Shown here: in pieces, positions 23,741 through 34,300 of the stretch
Layout of the letters: each line of letters opens with the position of its first letter
Position numbering within the stretch: position 1 is the first letter of the stretch
The notes under the pieces: model-generated
The model's input: only the letters and a program-made list of their open reading frames with translations
Database searches by the model: none
Told to the model about the DNA's origin: nothing
NCBI GenBank assembly: GCA_014526335.1
Contig: JACTAT010000037.1
Coordinates: forward strand, 8,122,566 to 8,186,565
DNA length: 64,000 nucleotides
From: Chrysaora quinquecirrha
Lineage: Eukaryota > Cnidaria > Scyphozoa > Semaeostomeae > Pelagiidae
Reading direction: 5' to 3'
Translations under genes and position numbers: made by a program

Positions 23741-24428
23741 AAGTGCGACTCTGATTGCAGCAACTATGGAGTTTTGTGTGATCGTTTCTTCATGGTCAGA
23801 GTCTGCAAGTTAAAAAAAAACATCACTTCAGCAACGGTCGATAAGATTTCTATTTCAGTCGAAATTGGATGAAGAATATTCCATGAAAGTATTATTGTAT
23901 GTTTCGAATCAAACTTCAACATGGCCTAGGCCTCATTGTTGTAGTTAGGGATACGTTCCTGCCTGATTCTTAACAATGCAAATACTTTATTTCCTTGAAA
24001 TGGAAATTTCAGATTGAATGAAAACATGTACAAAATATCGTGAAAGCTCTAGAAATGCTTTCCTCGAATTCACATGTTTCCGACATTTTGTGTCATATTT
24101 TGTTTTAATTTTAAAACAGGCCTAGGGTACAGTATTGTCTGGAAAAATCATTTTTGGAATGGGATCTATACCTATTTTTAACCAAAGATTTTTGAATGTT
24201 TTTCTGCAAAATAAATTAACTTTTGTTTAGTATTTTTACAGGTTAAGTAGTTGAAGATGTCATCACTGTCCCAAGCACAGCAAATGTTGTAAAGCCAACG
24301 GATTCATGGTTCGTTTTCTGTCGGAGGATTTTTGAAAGTGAGGATTTCATGCTCACTTTCAGAGTTGATTTCAGGGAGCCCGAAGTGCGGGAGGGGAAAC
24401 GGCGCCTAGAGTTGCGTTGTCTGGTTCC

Positions 24429-24894
24429 TGGGGGGGGGGCACTCTTAAATATTTGGGTAGTGGGGATGTGCGGCCAGAATGGGTGACTTTTTCCCTTGGT
24501 TTTATCTGAGAATGGGTATGCTTTTTTTTAGTTTTTTTTTACCTGACAATGGCTGCTTTTTTGTCAAATAAGTTCACCTAAGAATGGGTAATTTTCTAAT
24601 TAACTTGCCAAAGCATGATTCATGTTTTTATATTACCTGAAGAAGCAGAATACGTGGCGCACAAGACGACTTTAAAACACATTTTTGGACTTTATGCTAA
24701 AATTTGGAACAACAATGCGGACTAAATAGCCATTTAAGGCGGTTTTGTTGTCGTTTTAGAATTGGCGCGTAAATCTTAGTTACCTATGGATGGGTTTACG
24801 TAAAATAAAATTACCTGAGGATGGGTCTACAAAAAATCCCGCTGTCCACGCATTCCCACCAAAATATGAAAGAGTGCCTCCCGGCCTGGTCTGG
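24429..24894. mobile_element. CCCGGGGGG-family TIR element (diverged)
   Basis: Left TGGGGGGGGGGCACTCTT, right AAGAGTGCCTCCCGGCC. The interior repeats AATGGGT strings in both orientations. Same family style as 21135-21493. Confidence 0.6.
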
Positions 24895-25520
24895 AAGAAT
24901 GTGTGTGCGTTCTACATCTTCTAAGTTATGGCATAATTAAAAATCTGTGCCGCAATTAGTAACAATTATGATTTCTTAACTTTTGCAAAGGATTTCTTGA
25001 TCTATTACTGTATAGGTATCATTTCATGCGAATTTGAATTTCAAACATGATTATATGCGTTTTGCTTCCATGTCTGACTGCTTGTTTGTGCATTATTACA
25101 TTGCCTTACCAATTACCTTCAAAATTCCCAGCCCTCCACTCCGGGCTTTCTAGTCAATTTGGCACTGGACCTATGGAACTCCAACAAACCGAGAATGTAT
25201 TAAGAAGAAAAATGAATGAGGTATATTATCCATGGCCAATTTCTAGTTAAAATTAGATTACGTTACAATACAGTATAAATTTGAAAACAGAAGATCCAGT
25301 TCATGCAATATTCATAGAAAATACGAAATATAATTTACAAAAAAATATCTATCTACTTCGTGTGTGCATCAGTTCGGATTTGCATTTGGTATTCATTCCT
25401 AGAATTCGTCTAATTCCATATAAAAGCTACATTAAAAATTCCCAGAAGCAGAAAGCACGCTGATGAATAAGACAATCTAACTAAAACGAAGTTACCTAAC
25501 AACTACCCATTTCCCACCGC

Positions 25521-25934
25521 TACACGCTTTTTTAAATAAGGAACCACTTCATAAGGAACCTACATGCATGTAGAAGGCCCGAAAATTTAAAAAAATTATA
25601 CTACTAAAGAGAAAATCAGTAAAGAACTTTCTATTGTTGAATAGTTTTATCACTGCAAAAAACAAGAATTGGAAAGCCCGTTCCATTCATTTGCAGTCGA
25701 AAATCACACAATTTGTTCTTAGGTATGTATCACATGTTTCCTGCTTTGTATCTAAAGTTTCGAGCTTTGCTTACATGCAAATGTCTCTGTACAGTAGTCA
25801 TTAAACTGTATGTGCAGTTAAAATTAAGGAACTATTAATGAACTTTTGGAACTACAATCGTCAAAAACGAGATAAAAAAATAAGGAACTTTAAGAACTAA
25901 CCTTGAGCTAGGTTCTTTATAAAAAGAGCGTGTA
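25521..25934. mobile_element. TIR element, AAGGAAC variant (second copy)
   Basis: Ends TACACGCTTTTTTAAATAAG and TTTATAAAAAGAGCGTGTA. Four AAGGAAC and several (A)AAGAAC copies; inverted GGTTCTTTAT at the right. Confidence 0.75.
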
Positions 25935-25998
25935 TATACTATTAGAGTTGGGTAACTCATTAACTTCAGCACCATGTTTATTTCAAATACTGTATCTA

Positions 25999-26394
25999 TA
26001 CACTCGTTTCTTTATAAGAAACCGACTTTAAGAAACTCGTATGCTTTTTTCTAAAAATCAAGAAACTCTTTTCTATACTGTAGTCTAAGAAAAAGAAAAA
26101 AGAAATTATTTACCCAGGGGGTCCCTTTTTGTGGGCCACCCTGTATTTAAATGATGTTCTTTGTGCAATGTTTACGTAAAGATAATCCCCAAAAACTATC
26201 ATACTTAGGGTCAATCACGGAAAAGTCCATGGCTGCTAAGATCATGATGCTTCACATTAAACCCTTATTTCACGAAATTTCGATTATCAAGTTAAGAAAC
26301 TCTGCAAGAAACTTATACTATACCAATTGTGCTCAAAGTTAAGAAACCCTACTTTATGGCTCAGAGAATAGTTTCTTATATAAAAATGAGTGTA
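25999..26394. mobile_element. TIR element, AAGAAAC variant (TACACTC tip)
   Basis: Ends TACACTCGTTTCTTTATAAG and TTATATAAAAATGAGTGTA. Internal motif AAGAAAC only (e.g. near 26011, 26032, 26049, 26294, 26308). Confidence 0.75.
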
Positions 26395-28840
26395 GCTCGA
26401 TTAAAAAGAGCGCTATAATTAAGGCGTCGTTTCTTAATGTGACTCAAGTCTGAGCCACAAAACACAAAGATGGGAGAAACGAGTATAAGATAGGACTAGC
26501 TCTTGCCCGTCTAAGAGCACCGCCTTGTTAGGACCACCGCCTCATAAGAACCTCCGCATTATAAGGTTAGTGCATTAAAATTATTGAGAGAAGTCATTCC
26601 ATTGTCCAGATGTATCTTCTACTTAGTTCTTTAATTTATTGCAAGGTCCTTAGTTATAAGAGATAGCCCTTGCCCGGGTCCGACCACCGCCTAGTGACAA
26701 CCTCTGCCTTATAACCACCTCCGACTTATAAGGTCTTTGCATTCAAGTGATTCCATGGTCCTTACCCATACTTCTGTTTGCAGACGTAACTTCTACTTAG
26801 ATCCTTTATTCTGGTCCTAGGCCCTTTTGACCCTAGTTCAGGGTCCTGTTCCCCATACCCTCTAAATGTTATGTTCCGTGGTATTAGTTCATGATCTTTA
26901 AGCCATAATGGGTCCTGTTTCTACTCCCTGTCCAGGGCATGAGGTAGCCCTTGCCCATCTCTGACCACAACCTGGTGACAACCCTTGCATCATAAGAACC
27001 TCTATCTTAAAGGTCTGTGCAGTCAAATTGTTAGTCATTGCATGGCCCTCATCTATACTGCTGCCTGCAGATCAATTGTCTACTTATTTCCTTTTTTCTA
27101 GTCATAGGTCCTTTTTCTTGGTCCTAGTCCCGGGTCCTGTTCCTTGGTGTAAATCTAGGTTCCTTAGTCCATAATAACTGGTCCTGTTTCTGCTCCCTGT
27201 CAAGGGTCCCTTTACTCCAAGTCCAGGAACTGTTCCTTGGTCTTAGTCCAAGGGGCTCAGTCTATGAAAATTTTCTTAATCTTAGTTACACTTATGAAGT
27301 TACACTTAATGCTAATCTTAATTTAATTTGAATCGTTTCCTGAATCCTTTTTCAAGGTCTTTTCCTTAGTTTTGTTATTGTTTATGCTCCTCAGTCCTGT
27401 CCTGTTCCTAGGTTTTGTTTCCGAGGGTATTCATTATTCATGTTCCGCCTGTTCTACAGCATCCCACTCAATGCGATTCCTTGGTCCAGGTTTTAACAGC
27501 GTTCTTAATTCATGCTGTTCTATCTGTCAGAGCGCTTGCGAAAATGCTGCTGACTGACCATAGACAGATGTAAACAAACTACAACTTTAAAGAATACATT
27601 TTAAAAGCCTGAAAATTTATCATTTTCAAGTAAGGTGACGGAAACCAATTTGTGACTTTTATACAGAGTTTTAGTAAAACTTTTACCTAGATCTCATGTC
27701 ACAGGAATTTATTTTTTAATATTAAGATGTAAACTTCAAGCGGTGGCCGAAGGAATTAAATTGTTTATTATAAACTTAGTTAAATTCTTTGCTCGGTAAG
27801 TGGAAGTACAGTGAAATTATCGAGGAAAAAATATCGAAACAGAAATAACAGAATCAGTATACTATTTGTGTGAGAGGCGGATGTCATGCAAAGGGCATGC
27901 ACAGAGTCGGACCCCGACTTCCGTAAACAAAACGAAATCCACTTTCAACAGCCAAACGAATGTGTCAGTGAAAAAATAATATTAGAAATTATTTTTCCTA
28001 AAGCAAACAGTGACTGAAAGGTTATTTTATAACGGAGAAATTTAGGCTAAATCATTCCCGATGAAAACAATTCGCTTATTAAAGCAAATTTTAACTGAAA
28101 CCTTTTGAAATCACTATCATTTCGATTTATTGGAAAGGAGAACGTACCTGCACTGCATGCTAACAAAGATCGATGGTGCTTGAGTAAGCATTGCTGTAAC
28201 TTTTGACTTCGATGAGGCAGTCACCAGTCAGTAATGATATGTACTGTACAGTTGATTGCGAAAGTAAAACAACGAAACGAATTACTGAAAATACCTCTAC
28301 CAGGCTTCCGTCAAAACAAAGAAAGTATTTGCCAAGTACGCGGAAGTCATGCGAAGGGTCACGGTCAACACAGCAGGCTTACATTGTTGTACTCTTGCAA
28401 AATGCAATTCACCTGTCAACAGTCCGAAGAAGTTGCAAGAGGAAAACAGAAATTATTTTCGCATGACTAAACAGAAAACCAAAACCCGTCTTTTTGGATC
28501 CAGAACTGGTAAATTAATTTTAATTTTCAATCATTTCGTAAGAAGAACTTGTCAGGAAACGAAAACATCAAAAATCGAAATCAATTTTGATGCGAGTGTG
28601 CTTGAATGCGGGACTGAAATTCGTTCATGCCGGGCGATTGTTTCCAGTAGGACCAGTGACGCAGATCAAAGAAGAAGGGTTAGCCCCACTTACCCCAGCG
28701 TCTGCAGGAGATACGGAAAAACGAAGTAGTTTTGCGTCGCCTACCCCACGGGCGGCAGAATCTTGCGAAAACGGCACGTCGATATCTCGCACAGTCCGAG
28801 CAAACTTACTGGGACAAAAAAGGTGCTAATCGAATTATTC

Positions 28841-29320
28841 ATGCATTAGTTATAAGAGACTAGCTCGGCGGCTCGCGCTTCGCGCGAGGCCGCCATCGCT
28901 AGCTCCTGCGGAGGGCTTCTCGCCGCTTCGCGGCTCGCGGGCGACGCTTCGCGTCGCTCTGCTCGGCTGCCGCTCGCTGCGCTCGCGGCAACCTCTCAGT
29001 GGCACGTGCTCCGCACGTGCTCTCCCTCCTTCCAAACTCGTTGGATGGCTCATCCGTGCACATAACAGTCGGCTATGCAAGATATAAGGTGACTGAGGTC
29101 ATACATACGCGGGATTTTAGTTGCGATAATTGTTGGTAATAAAAAGCATCACGTGAGCATCCTACCTGAATAGGAATTTCATGCGGAAAGAGTAGGAATC
29201 TAGAGTGGCGTCCAAGACAAGGGGAATTACCATTGTGAACATTATTTTTGAGGGTAAAAAGGAATCTTAGTAGGAATCTCATCAGGAGGAAATGCACCAG
29301 GGGGATTTAAAATGGTAACC
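28841..29320. repeat. GC-rich hairpin cluster element, copy 1
   Basis: About 210 bases of very GC-rich sequence (28858-29060) in an AT-rich setting. It is composed of consecutive perfect or near-perfect hairpins: GGCGGCTCGCGCTTCGCGCG, GCCGCTTCGCGGC, GCGACGCTTCGCGTCGC, CGAGCGCAGCGAGCG (as inverse) and GCACGTGCTCCGCACGTGC. A 250-base tail follows. The whole unit recurs at 32577-33036 with few differences. The open frame over it follows the palindromes and is not accepted as a gene. I do not recognise the repeat family. Confidence 0.8.
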
Positions 29321-29404
29321 TTTTTCTCCGAGGGTACACAGGATCACGTGATATGTGGATGACATGGGAATGTAATATGGACAGAATAAATATCGCAAAC
29401 ATCG

Positions 29405-30960
29405 TTGCTTAGTTTCTTGGTTGTCCTGTTACTGACTTGCTTGGTTACTTGGTTTCCCAGTTGCCCAGTTGCTTGGTATCGCCGGTTTGCCAGTAGCCGA
29501 GTTGCTCGGTTGCCCAGTTGCACCATTGCTCTGGTTGTCGAGTTGCTCAGTTGCCCAGTTGTCAAGTTGCTCACTTCCCCATTTCTCGCTTGCCCTTTTG
29601 CTCCGTTGCTTGGTTTCCCACAGAGTCAGGAAAAAGTTACGGTCACACGGTCATTGACCGGAGGAAGGTCCATTAGAACAATAGAAATTATTGTGCCACA
29701 CCCAAAACACGCCTATTTTTCATTGTTAAGTGAGGAAGGTTTCCATCTAGGTGTATTTTTGTCTGGAGGTAGGTTGAACACTTTTCTGGACTCTGGTTTC
29801 CCAGTTGGAAGGTTGTGATGTTGCTCAGTTGCTTACTTGCCCAGTTGCTTTTTTGCGCTGTTGCTTGGTTCCCAGTTCCTCGGTTTCCCGGTAACGCAGT
29901 TGCTCGGTTTCCCAGTTGCCAAATTGCTCGGTTGACCAGTTGCAGCCTTGCTCTGGTTGCCCAGGTGCTCAGTTGCCCAGTTGCTCCCTTGCGCAATTGC
30001 TCGGTTGGCCTATTGTGGAGTTCCCCAGTTGCCAAGTTTCTTGGTTTCCCAGTTCCCAAGTTGCTCGGTTGCCCTGTTGCCCCGTTGCTTGGTTGCCCAG
30101 CTGCGAGGTCTCCCAGTTGCCACGTTAACAAGTTTCTCAGTAGCCTAGTTGCTCACTTGCCCAATTACTTGGCTGCTCTGTTGCTGATTTGCTCAGTTGC
30201 TTGGTTCCCATTTGCTCGGTTTCCCAGTTGCTTACTTCCCAATTGCTTGGCTGTCCTGTTGCTGATTTGCTCCGTTGCTTGGTTCCCAGTTGATCAGTTT
30301 CCCAGTTGCCCAGTTGCTCGGTTTCTCAGTTGCCCAGTTGCTGGGTTGCTCAGTTGCGCCCTTGCTCTGGTTGCCCAGTTGCTTAGTTGTCCAGTTGGTG
30401 ACTTGCCAAATTGCTTGGTTGTCTCGGTGCTTGATTTCCCAGCTGCGCGGTTGCGCAGTTGCTCAGTTGCCCAGTTGCTCACTTGCCTAATTGCTTTGGT
30501 GCCCTGTCGCTGATGTGCTTGGTTGCCTAGTTCCCAGTTACTCGGTTACCCACTTGTCCAGTTGCTCGGTTTCCCAGTTTCACAGTTGCCTGGTTCCCCA
30601 GTTCCATCATTGCTTTCGTTGCCTAGTTGCTCAGTTACCCAGTTGCTCAGTTGCTCACTTGCCTAATTGCTTTGTTGCCCTGTCGCTGATGTGCTTGGTT
30701 GCCTAGTTCCCAGTTACTCGGTTACCCACTTGTCCAGTTGCTCGGTTTCCCAGTTTGACAGTTGCCTGGTTCCCCAGTTCTATCATTGCTTTCGTTGCCT
30801 AGTTGCTCAGTTGCCTAGTTGCTCAGATGCAAGCTGCATGGTTTCCTAGTTGCTCGGTTGATCGGTTGCCCGGTTGATCGGTTCTCCTAGTTGTCGAGTT
30901 GCTCAGTTGCGCTGTTGCTCGGTGGTTGGGTTACCCAGTTGCCTAGTTACTTGGCTGCCC
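29405..30960. repeat. GTTGCCCAGTTGCTC minisatellite with higher-order units
   Basis: About 1.5 kb of irregular 8-16 base variants of CAGTTGCTCGGTTGCCC. A higher-order unit of about 176 bp is duplicated (30482-30640 and 30658-30812). It is interrupted by the hAT-type MITE at 29621-29795. Open frames on both strands here, up to 232 codons, are artefacts of the repeat. Confidence 0.92.
29621..29795. mobile_element. 175-bp hAT-type MITE, copy 2
   Basis: Same length and ends as 5514-5688 (CAGAGTC...GACTCTG). Perfect 8-bp duplication GTTTCCCA at 29613-29620 and 29796-29803. The target is a unit of the surrounding minisatellite, so the insertion came after that array had formed. Confidence 0.92.
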
Positions 30961-31159
30961 AGTTTAATACGATTCCTAAATACCCTTGGATCCGCTTAAT
31001 ATGTTCCCAATCGTTCAATTCCCTAATTTATCTGATGTACCTCATGAATATATTTCATTAATACCATTGTATTCCCTTAATTCAAGTCAAGGGGTTACGC
31101 CCCCCTTGATGAAACTCCAAAATACCCATAGATTCCCTTAATATGACGGTATGTCCTCG

Positions 31160-32050
31160 ATTCCTCGATTCCCTGATTCCCCACTCCTATTTTACAGACT
31201 GAGAACCATTTAGGGTCGTTAGCGTGAAATTGCTCGAAGGACATGGTCCAATGAATTGAAACGACGCAACGGTTGCAATGAAACAAAAAATAAGTTTGTT
31301 CACTCTATCATTCACTCTATTTGAAATAGAATTTGATTCCATAAATTTAATAAGACATACGAAAATTGGCTGACAGTTTTCACAAGTGAACTGAGATGAC
31401 GCAACAAAATCACGTAAACGAACAGTTTACTCTGGTCAATTGAGATGGCGCCACGAAATCCCGTAAACAAACATAGACAGAACCGTGAATGCTCTGAAAT
31501 TAAATTCTTAATTCTCTTCTTACGTTCACTATTTTGTTGCAATTGTGGAACGAAACAAATATAAAGAACTGAACAAACGATAAACACCTTGACGTCATGT
31601 TTCCGATTCCTCGATTCCCTAATTCCCCGTTCCCACTTTTACACACTCAGAACAATTTAGGGTCGTTAACGTAAAATAGCTAGAAGGACATGGTCCAATG
31701 AATTGAAACGACGCAACAGTTGCAATTAAACAAAAAATAAGTGTATTCAGTCTACCATTCACTCTATTTGACATCGAATTTTATTCAATATATTTAATAA
31801 CACATACCATAAATCAATAAGACATAAATTCGCACTGACCTTGAGTTAGGTTGACAGTTTACTCAAGTGAACTGAGCTGACGCAACAAAATCACGTAAAC
31901 AAAACTCCAGTTGAGATGACGCAACCACCAAATCAAGTAAACAAACATCCACTGAACCGAGAATGCTCTGAAATAAATTCTTAATTCTCTTCTTACGTTC
32001 CCTGTTTTGTTGCGATTGTGGAGCGAAACATATATAAGAGAACTGGGCAA
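31160..32050. repeat. Two tandem diverged units of about 440 bp
   Basis: Unit A (about 31160-31590) and unit B (about 31600-32045) share TTTAGGGTCGTTA, AAGGACATGGTCCAATGAAT, CCATTCACTCTATTTGA and AATTCTCTTCTTACGTTC. No gene was recognised. Confidence 0.75.
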
Positions 32051-32576
32051 ATGATAAACGCCATCACCACTTTCCATCAGCACTCGAACTTGTAGGAAAT
32101 ATATTCCTCGTTCCTTGTGGAAGCACGAATGGATGTGCCACGAAACACGGGATCGTTCTAGGCGCTTCGAAAGCCCGTGACGCAGCACCGACATGGATTT
32201 AACCCCGTGACCGGACGTTCCCGACGATTGGTTGCGGGAACGAGGTCGATTGTTCCCCGAGCGTGGCCCATTGCCAACGGGGAGCTCCCGGGGTTCGTGC
32301 CTGAAATGTTTTCGAAGGGCGGGGGAATCCTGCCTAACTGTACATCTTTTGTCTGCCTTTGTTTCCTCGCACGTCATTAGACCAATATCGGGCACAATGA
32401 TCGGTATTTGCCAGGCCGCGGCGCAGCTGGCAGCAGCCTGCCACGAACGAGGCGATGATGACAAGGTAGCACGTCGGTGGCTCGACCCCGCATGGGAGTT
32501 GGCAAACCGGGAAGCGGCCCAACTTCGGATCGAACTCCGACAAGGAAACGCGCCCGCCAACGCCACGCCTACTTCA
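32051..32576. other. Higher-GC unique segment left of the hairpin cluster
   Basis: GC content is clearly above the surroundings. Open frames exist on both strands (for example 32232-32798 plus, 31859-32629 minus) and overlap heavily. I recognise no family in either, so no gene is called. Confidence 0.4.
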
Positions 32577-33036
32577 CGCATTAGTATAGAGACTAGCTCG
32601 GCGGCTCGCGCTGCGCGCGAGGCCGCCATCGCTAGCTCCTGCGGAGGGCTTCTCGCCGCTTCGCGGCTCGCGGGCGACGCTTCGCGTCGCTCTGCTCGGC
32701 TGCCGCTCGCTGCGCTCGCGGCAACCTCTCAGTGGCACGTGCTCCGCACGTGCTCTCCCTCCTTCCAAACTCGTTGGATGGCTCATCCGTGCACATAACA
32801 GTCGGCTATGCAAGATATAAGGTGACTGAGGTCATACCTACGCGGGACTTTAGCTGCGATAATTGTTGGTAATAAAAAGCGTCACGTGAGCATCCAACCT
32901 GAATAGGAATTTCATACGGAAAGAGTAGGAATCTAGAGTGGCGTCCAAGACAAGGGGAATTACCATTGTGAACATTATTTTTGAGGGTAAAAAGGAATCT
33001 TAGTGGGAATCTCATAAGGAGGAAATGCACCAGGGG
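32577..33036. repeat. GC-rich hairpin cluster element, copy 2 (cut by gap)
   Basis: Near-identical to 28841-29320, including the five GC hairpins (32590-32795) and the tail up to the N run. The assembly gap begins inside this repeat. Confidence 0.8.
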
Positions 33037-33536
33037 NNNNNNNNNNNNNNNNNNNNNNNNNNNNNNNNNNNNNNNNNNNNNNNNNNNNNNNNNNNNNNNN
33101 NNNNNNNNNNNNNNNNNNNNNNNNNNNNNNNNNNNNNNNNNNNNNNNNNNNNNNNNNNNNNNNNNNNNNNNNNNNNNNNNNNNNNNNNNNNNNNNNNNNN
33201 NNNNNNNNNNNNNNNNNNNNNNNNNNNNNNNNNNNNNNNNNNNNNNNNNNNNNNNNNNNNNNNNNNNNNNNNNNNNNNNNNNNNNNNNNNNNNNNNNNNN
33301 NNNNNNNNNNNNNNNNNNNNNNNNNNNNNNNNNNNNNNNNNNNNNNNNNNNNNNNNNNNNNNNNNNNNNNNNNNNNNNNNNNNNNNNNNNNNNNNNNNNN
33401 NNNNNNNNNNNNNNNNNNNNNNNNNNNNNNNNNNNNNNNNNNNNNNNNNNNNNNNNNNNNNNNNNNNNNNNNNNNNNNNNNNNNNNNNNNNNNNNNNNNN
33501 NNNNNNNNNNNNNNNNNNNNNNNNNNNNNNNNNNNN
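33037..33536. other. Assembly gap, exactly 500 N
   Basis: 500 unresolved bases. A round number suggests a placeholder rather than a measured size. Its left edge lies inside a repeated element, and the missing C-terminal exons of OGDH would be expected on this side of the gene. Confidence 0.98.
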
Positions 33537-33764
33537 GCAACTGTGTTATCTCTTCTAAAGAAATCTGTTTGGAAAAGAAAGGACAGTTTATCAGTTAAAG
33601 AACTCCGAAAATGAGGATCCATTCGCTCCTTAGGATCTCGCACACCCTTTTGGAAATCCTTTCGTTTCAAAGGAAATCTCGTACGTCTTTTCGACGAGTG
33701 AAATGTTAGCGTTAAAATTCCCGTGACATCATTTTTCTTGCGACAAATTTTATTGCTTCAAGTC

Positions 33765-34158
33765 TACAGTAAAAACCCGCATATAAGAAACGCACTTATA
33801 AGAAACTGCAGGCTGACTTTTTGAAGTTATGTGCCAAAATATAAGAAACTAGTTAGGCTGGATATTTTCCAGTTTCTTATAAGTGCTTATTTTAGCTTTT
33901 ATAGAGTTTGGAGTGTCTTGTTTATGATTCATATATTTGATGCAGAGCCTTAAGTAAAAAATATATTACAATAGAATACATTGATTATTATAAATTATCA
34001 ATTTTTTCCTTCGCTGATCCTCCTATTTTAATCCTCTATATAAGAAACTCATTTTTATAAGAAACTCATCAGCCTGTTTTTCAAATTTTGTTCTTTTATA
34101 AGAAACTGTTCAGCCTGATCTGAAAACATGAGTTTCTTATATGCGTGTTTTTACTGTA
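33765..34158. mobile_element. TIR element, AAGAAAC variant (TACAGTAAAAAC tip)
   Basis: Ends TACAGTAAAAACCCGCATAT and ATATGCGTGTTTTTACTGTA. AAGAAAC occurs repeatedly inside (near 33785, 33799, 33842, 34043, 34057, 34101) and inverted as GTTTCTT. Adjacent to the last visible OGDH exon. Confidence 0.8.
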
Positions 34159-34300
34159 TTCCTCAAATAGATTCACATACCAGAAATTCACCTCAGAAGC
34201 GATAACGGCGAAAATTGAAACTCGTGTAATAAGTCTAGATAAGGCCACCCTTTTTGTCGCTGCATCAATAGATAAGCCCTGGTTAATGGTATAAACTCAC

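Larger units (their letters stand above)
20600..28840. other. Gene-poor region upstream of TRAM1
   Basis: No coding exon was recognised on either strand. Besides the elements listed separately, 26500-27050 holds three diverged copies of a TTGCCC...ACCACCGCC...TTATAAGG unit, and 26820-27250 is rich in GGTCCTAGTCC-like strings. The TRAM1 promoter should lie just right of 20600; no clear TATA box is seen there. Confidence 0.5.

Noticed and set aside
28850..29080. Conserved 76-codon frame in both GC hairpin clusters
   Set aside because: The sequence is dictated by palindromes; similarity between the two copies is explained by DNA duplication.
29405..30706. Several open frames up to 232 codons
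   Set aside because: Generated by the GTTGCCCAG minisatellite, in both strands and several phases.
32806..33670. Long frames crossing the N run
   Set aside because: They consist of unknown bases.
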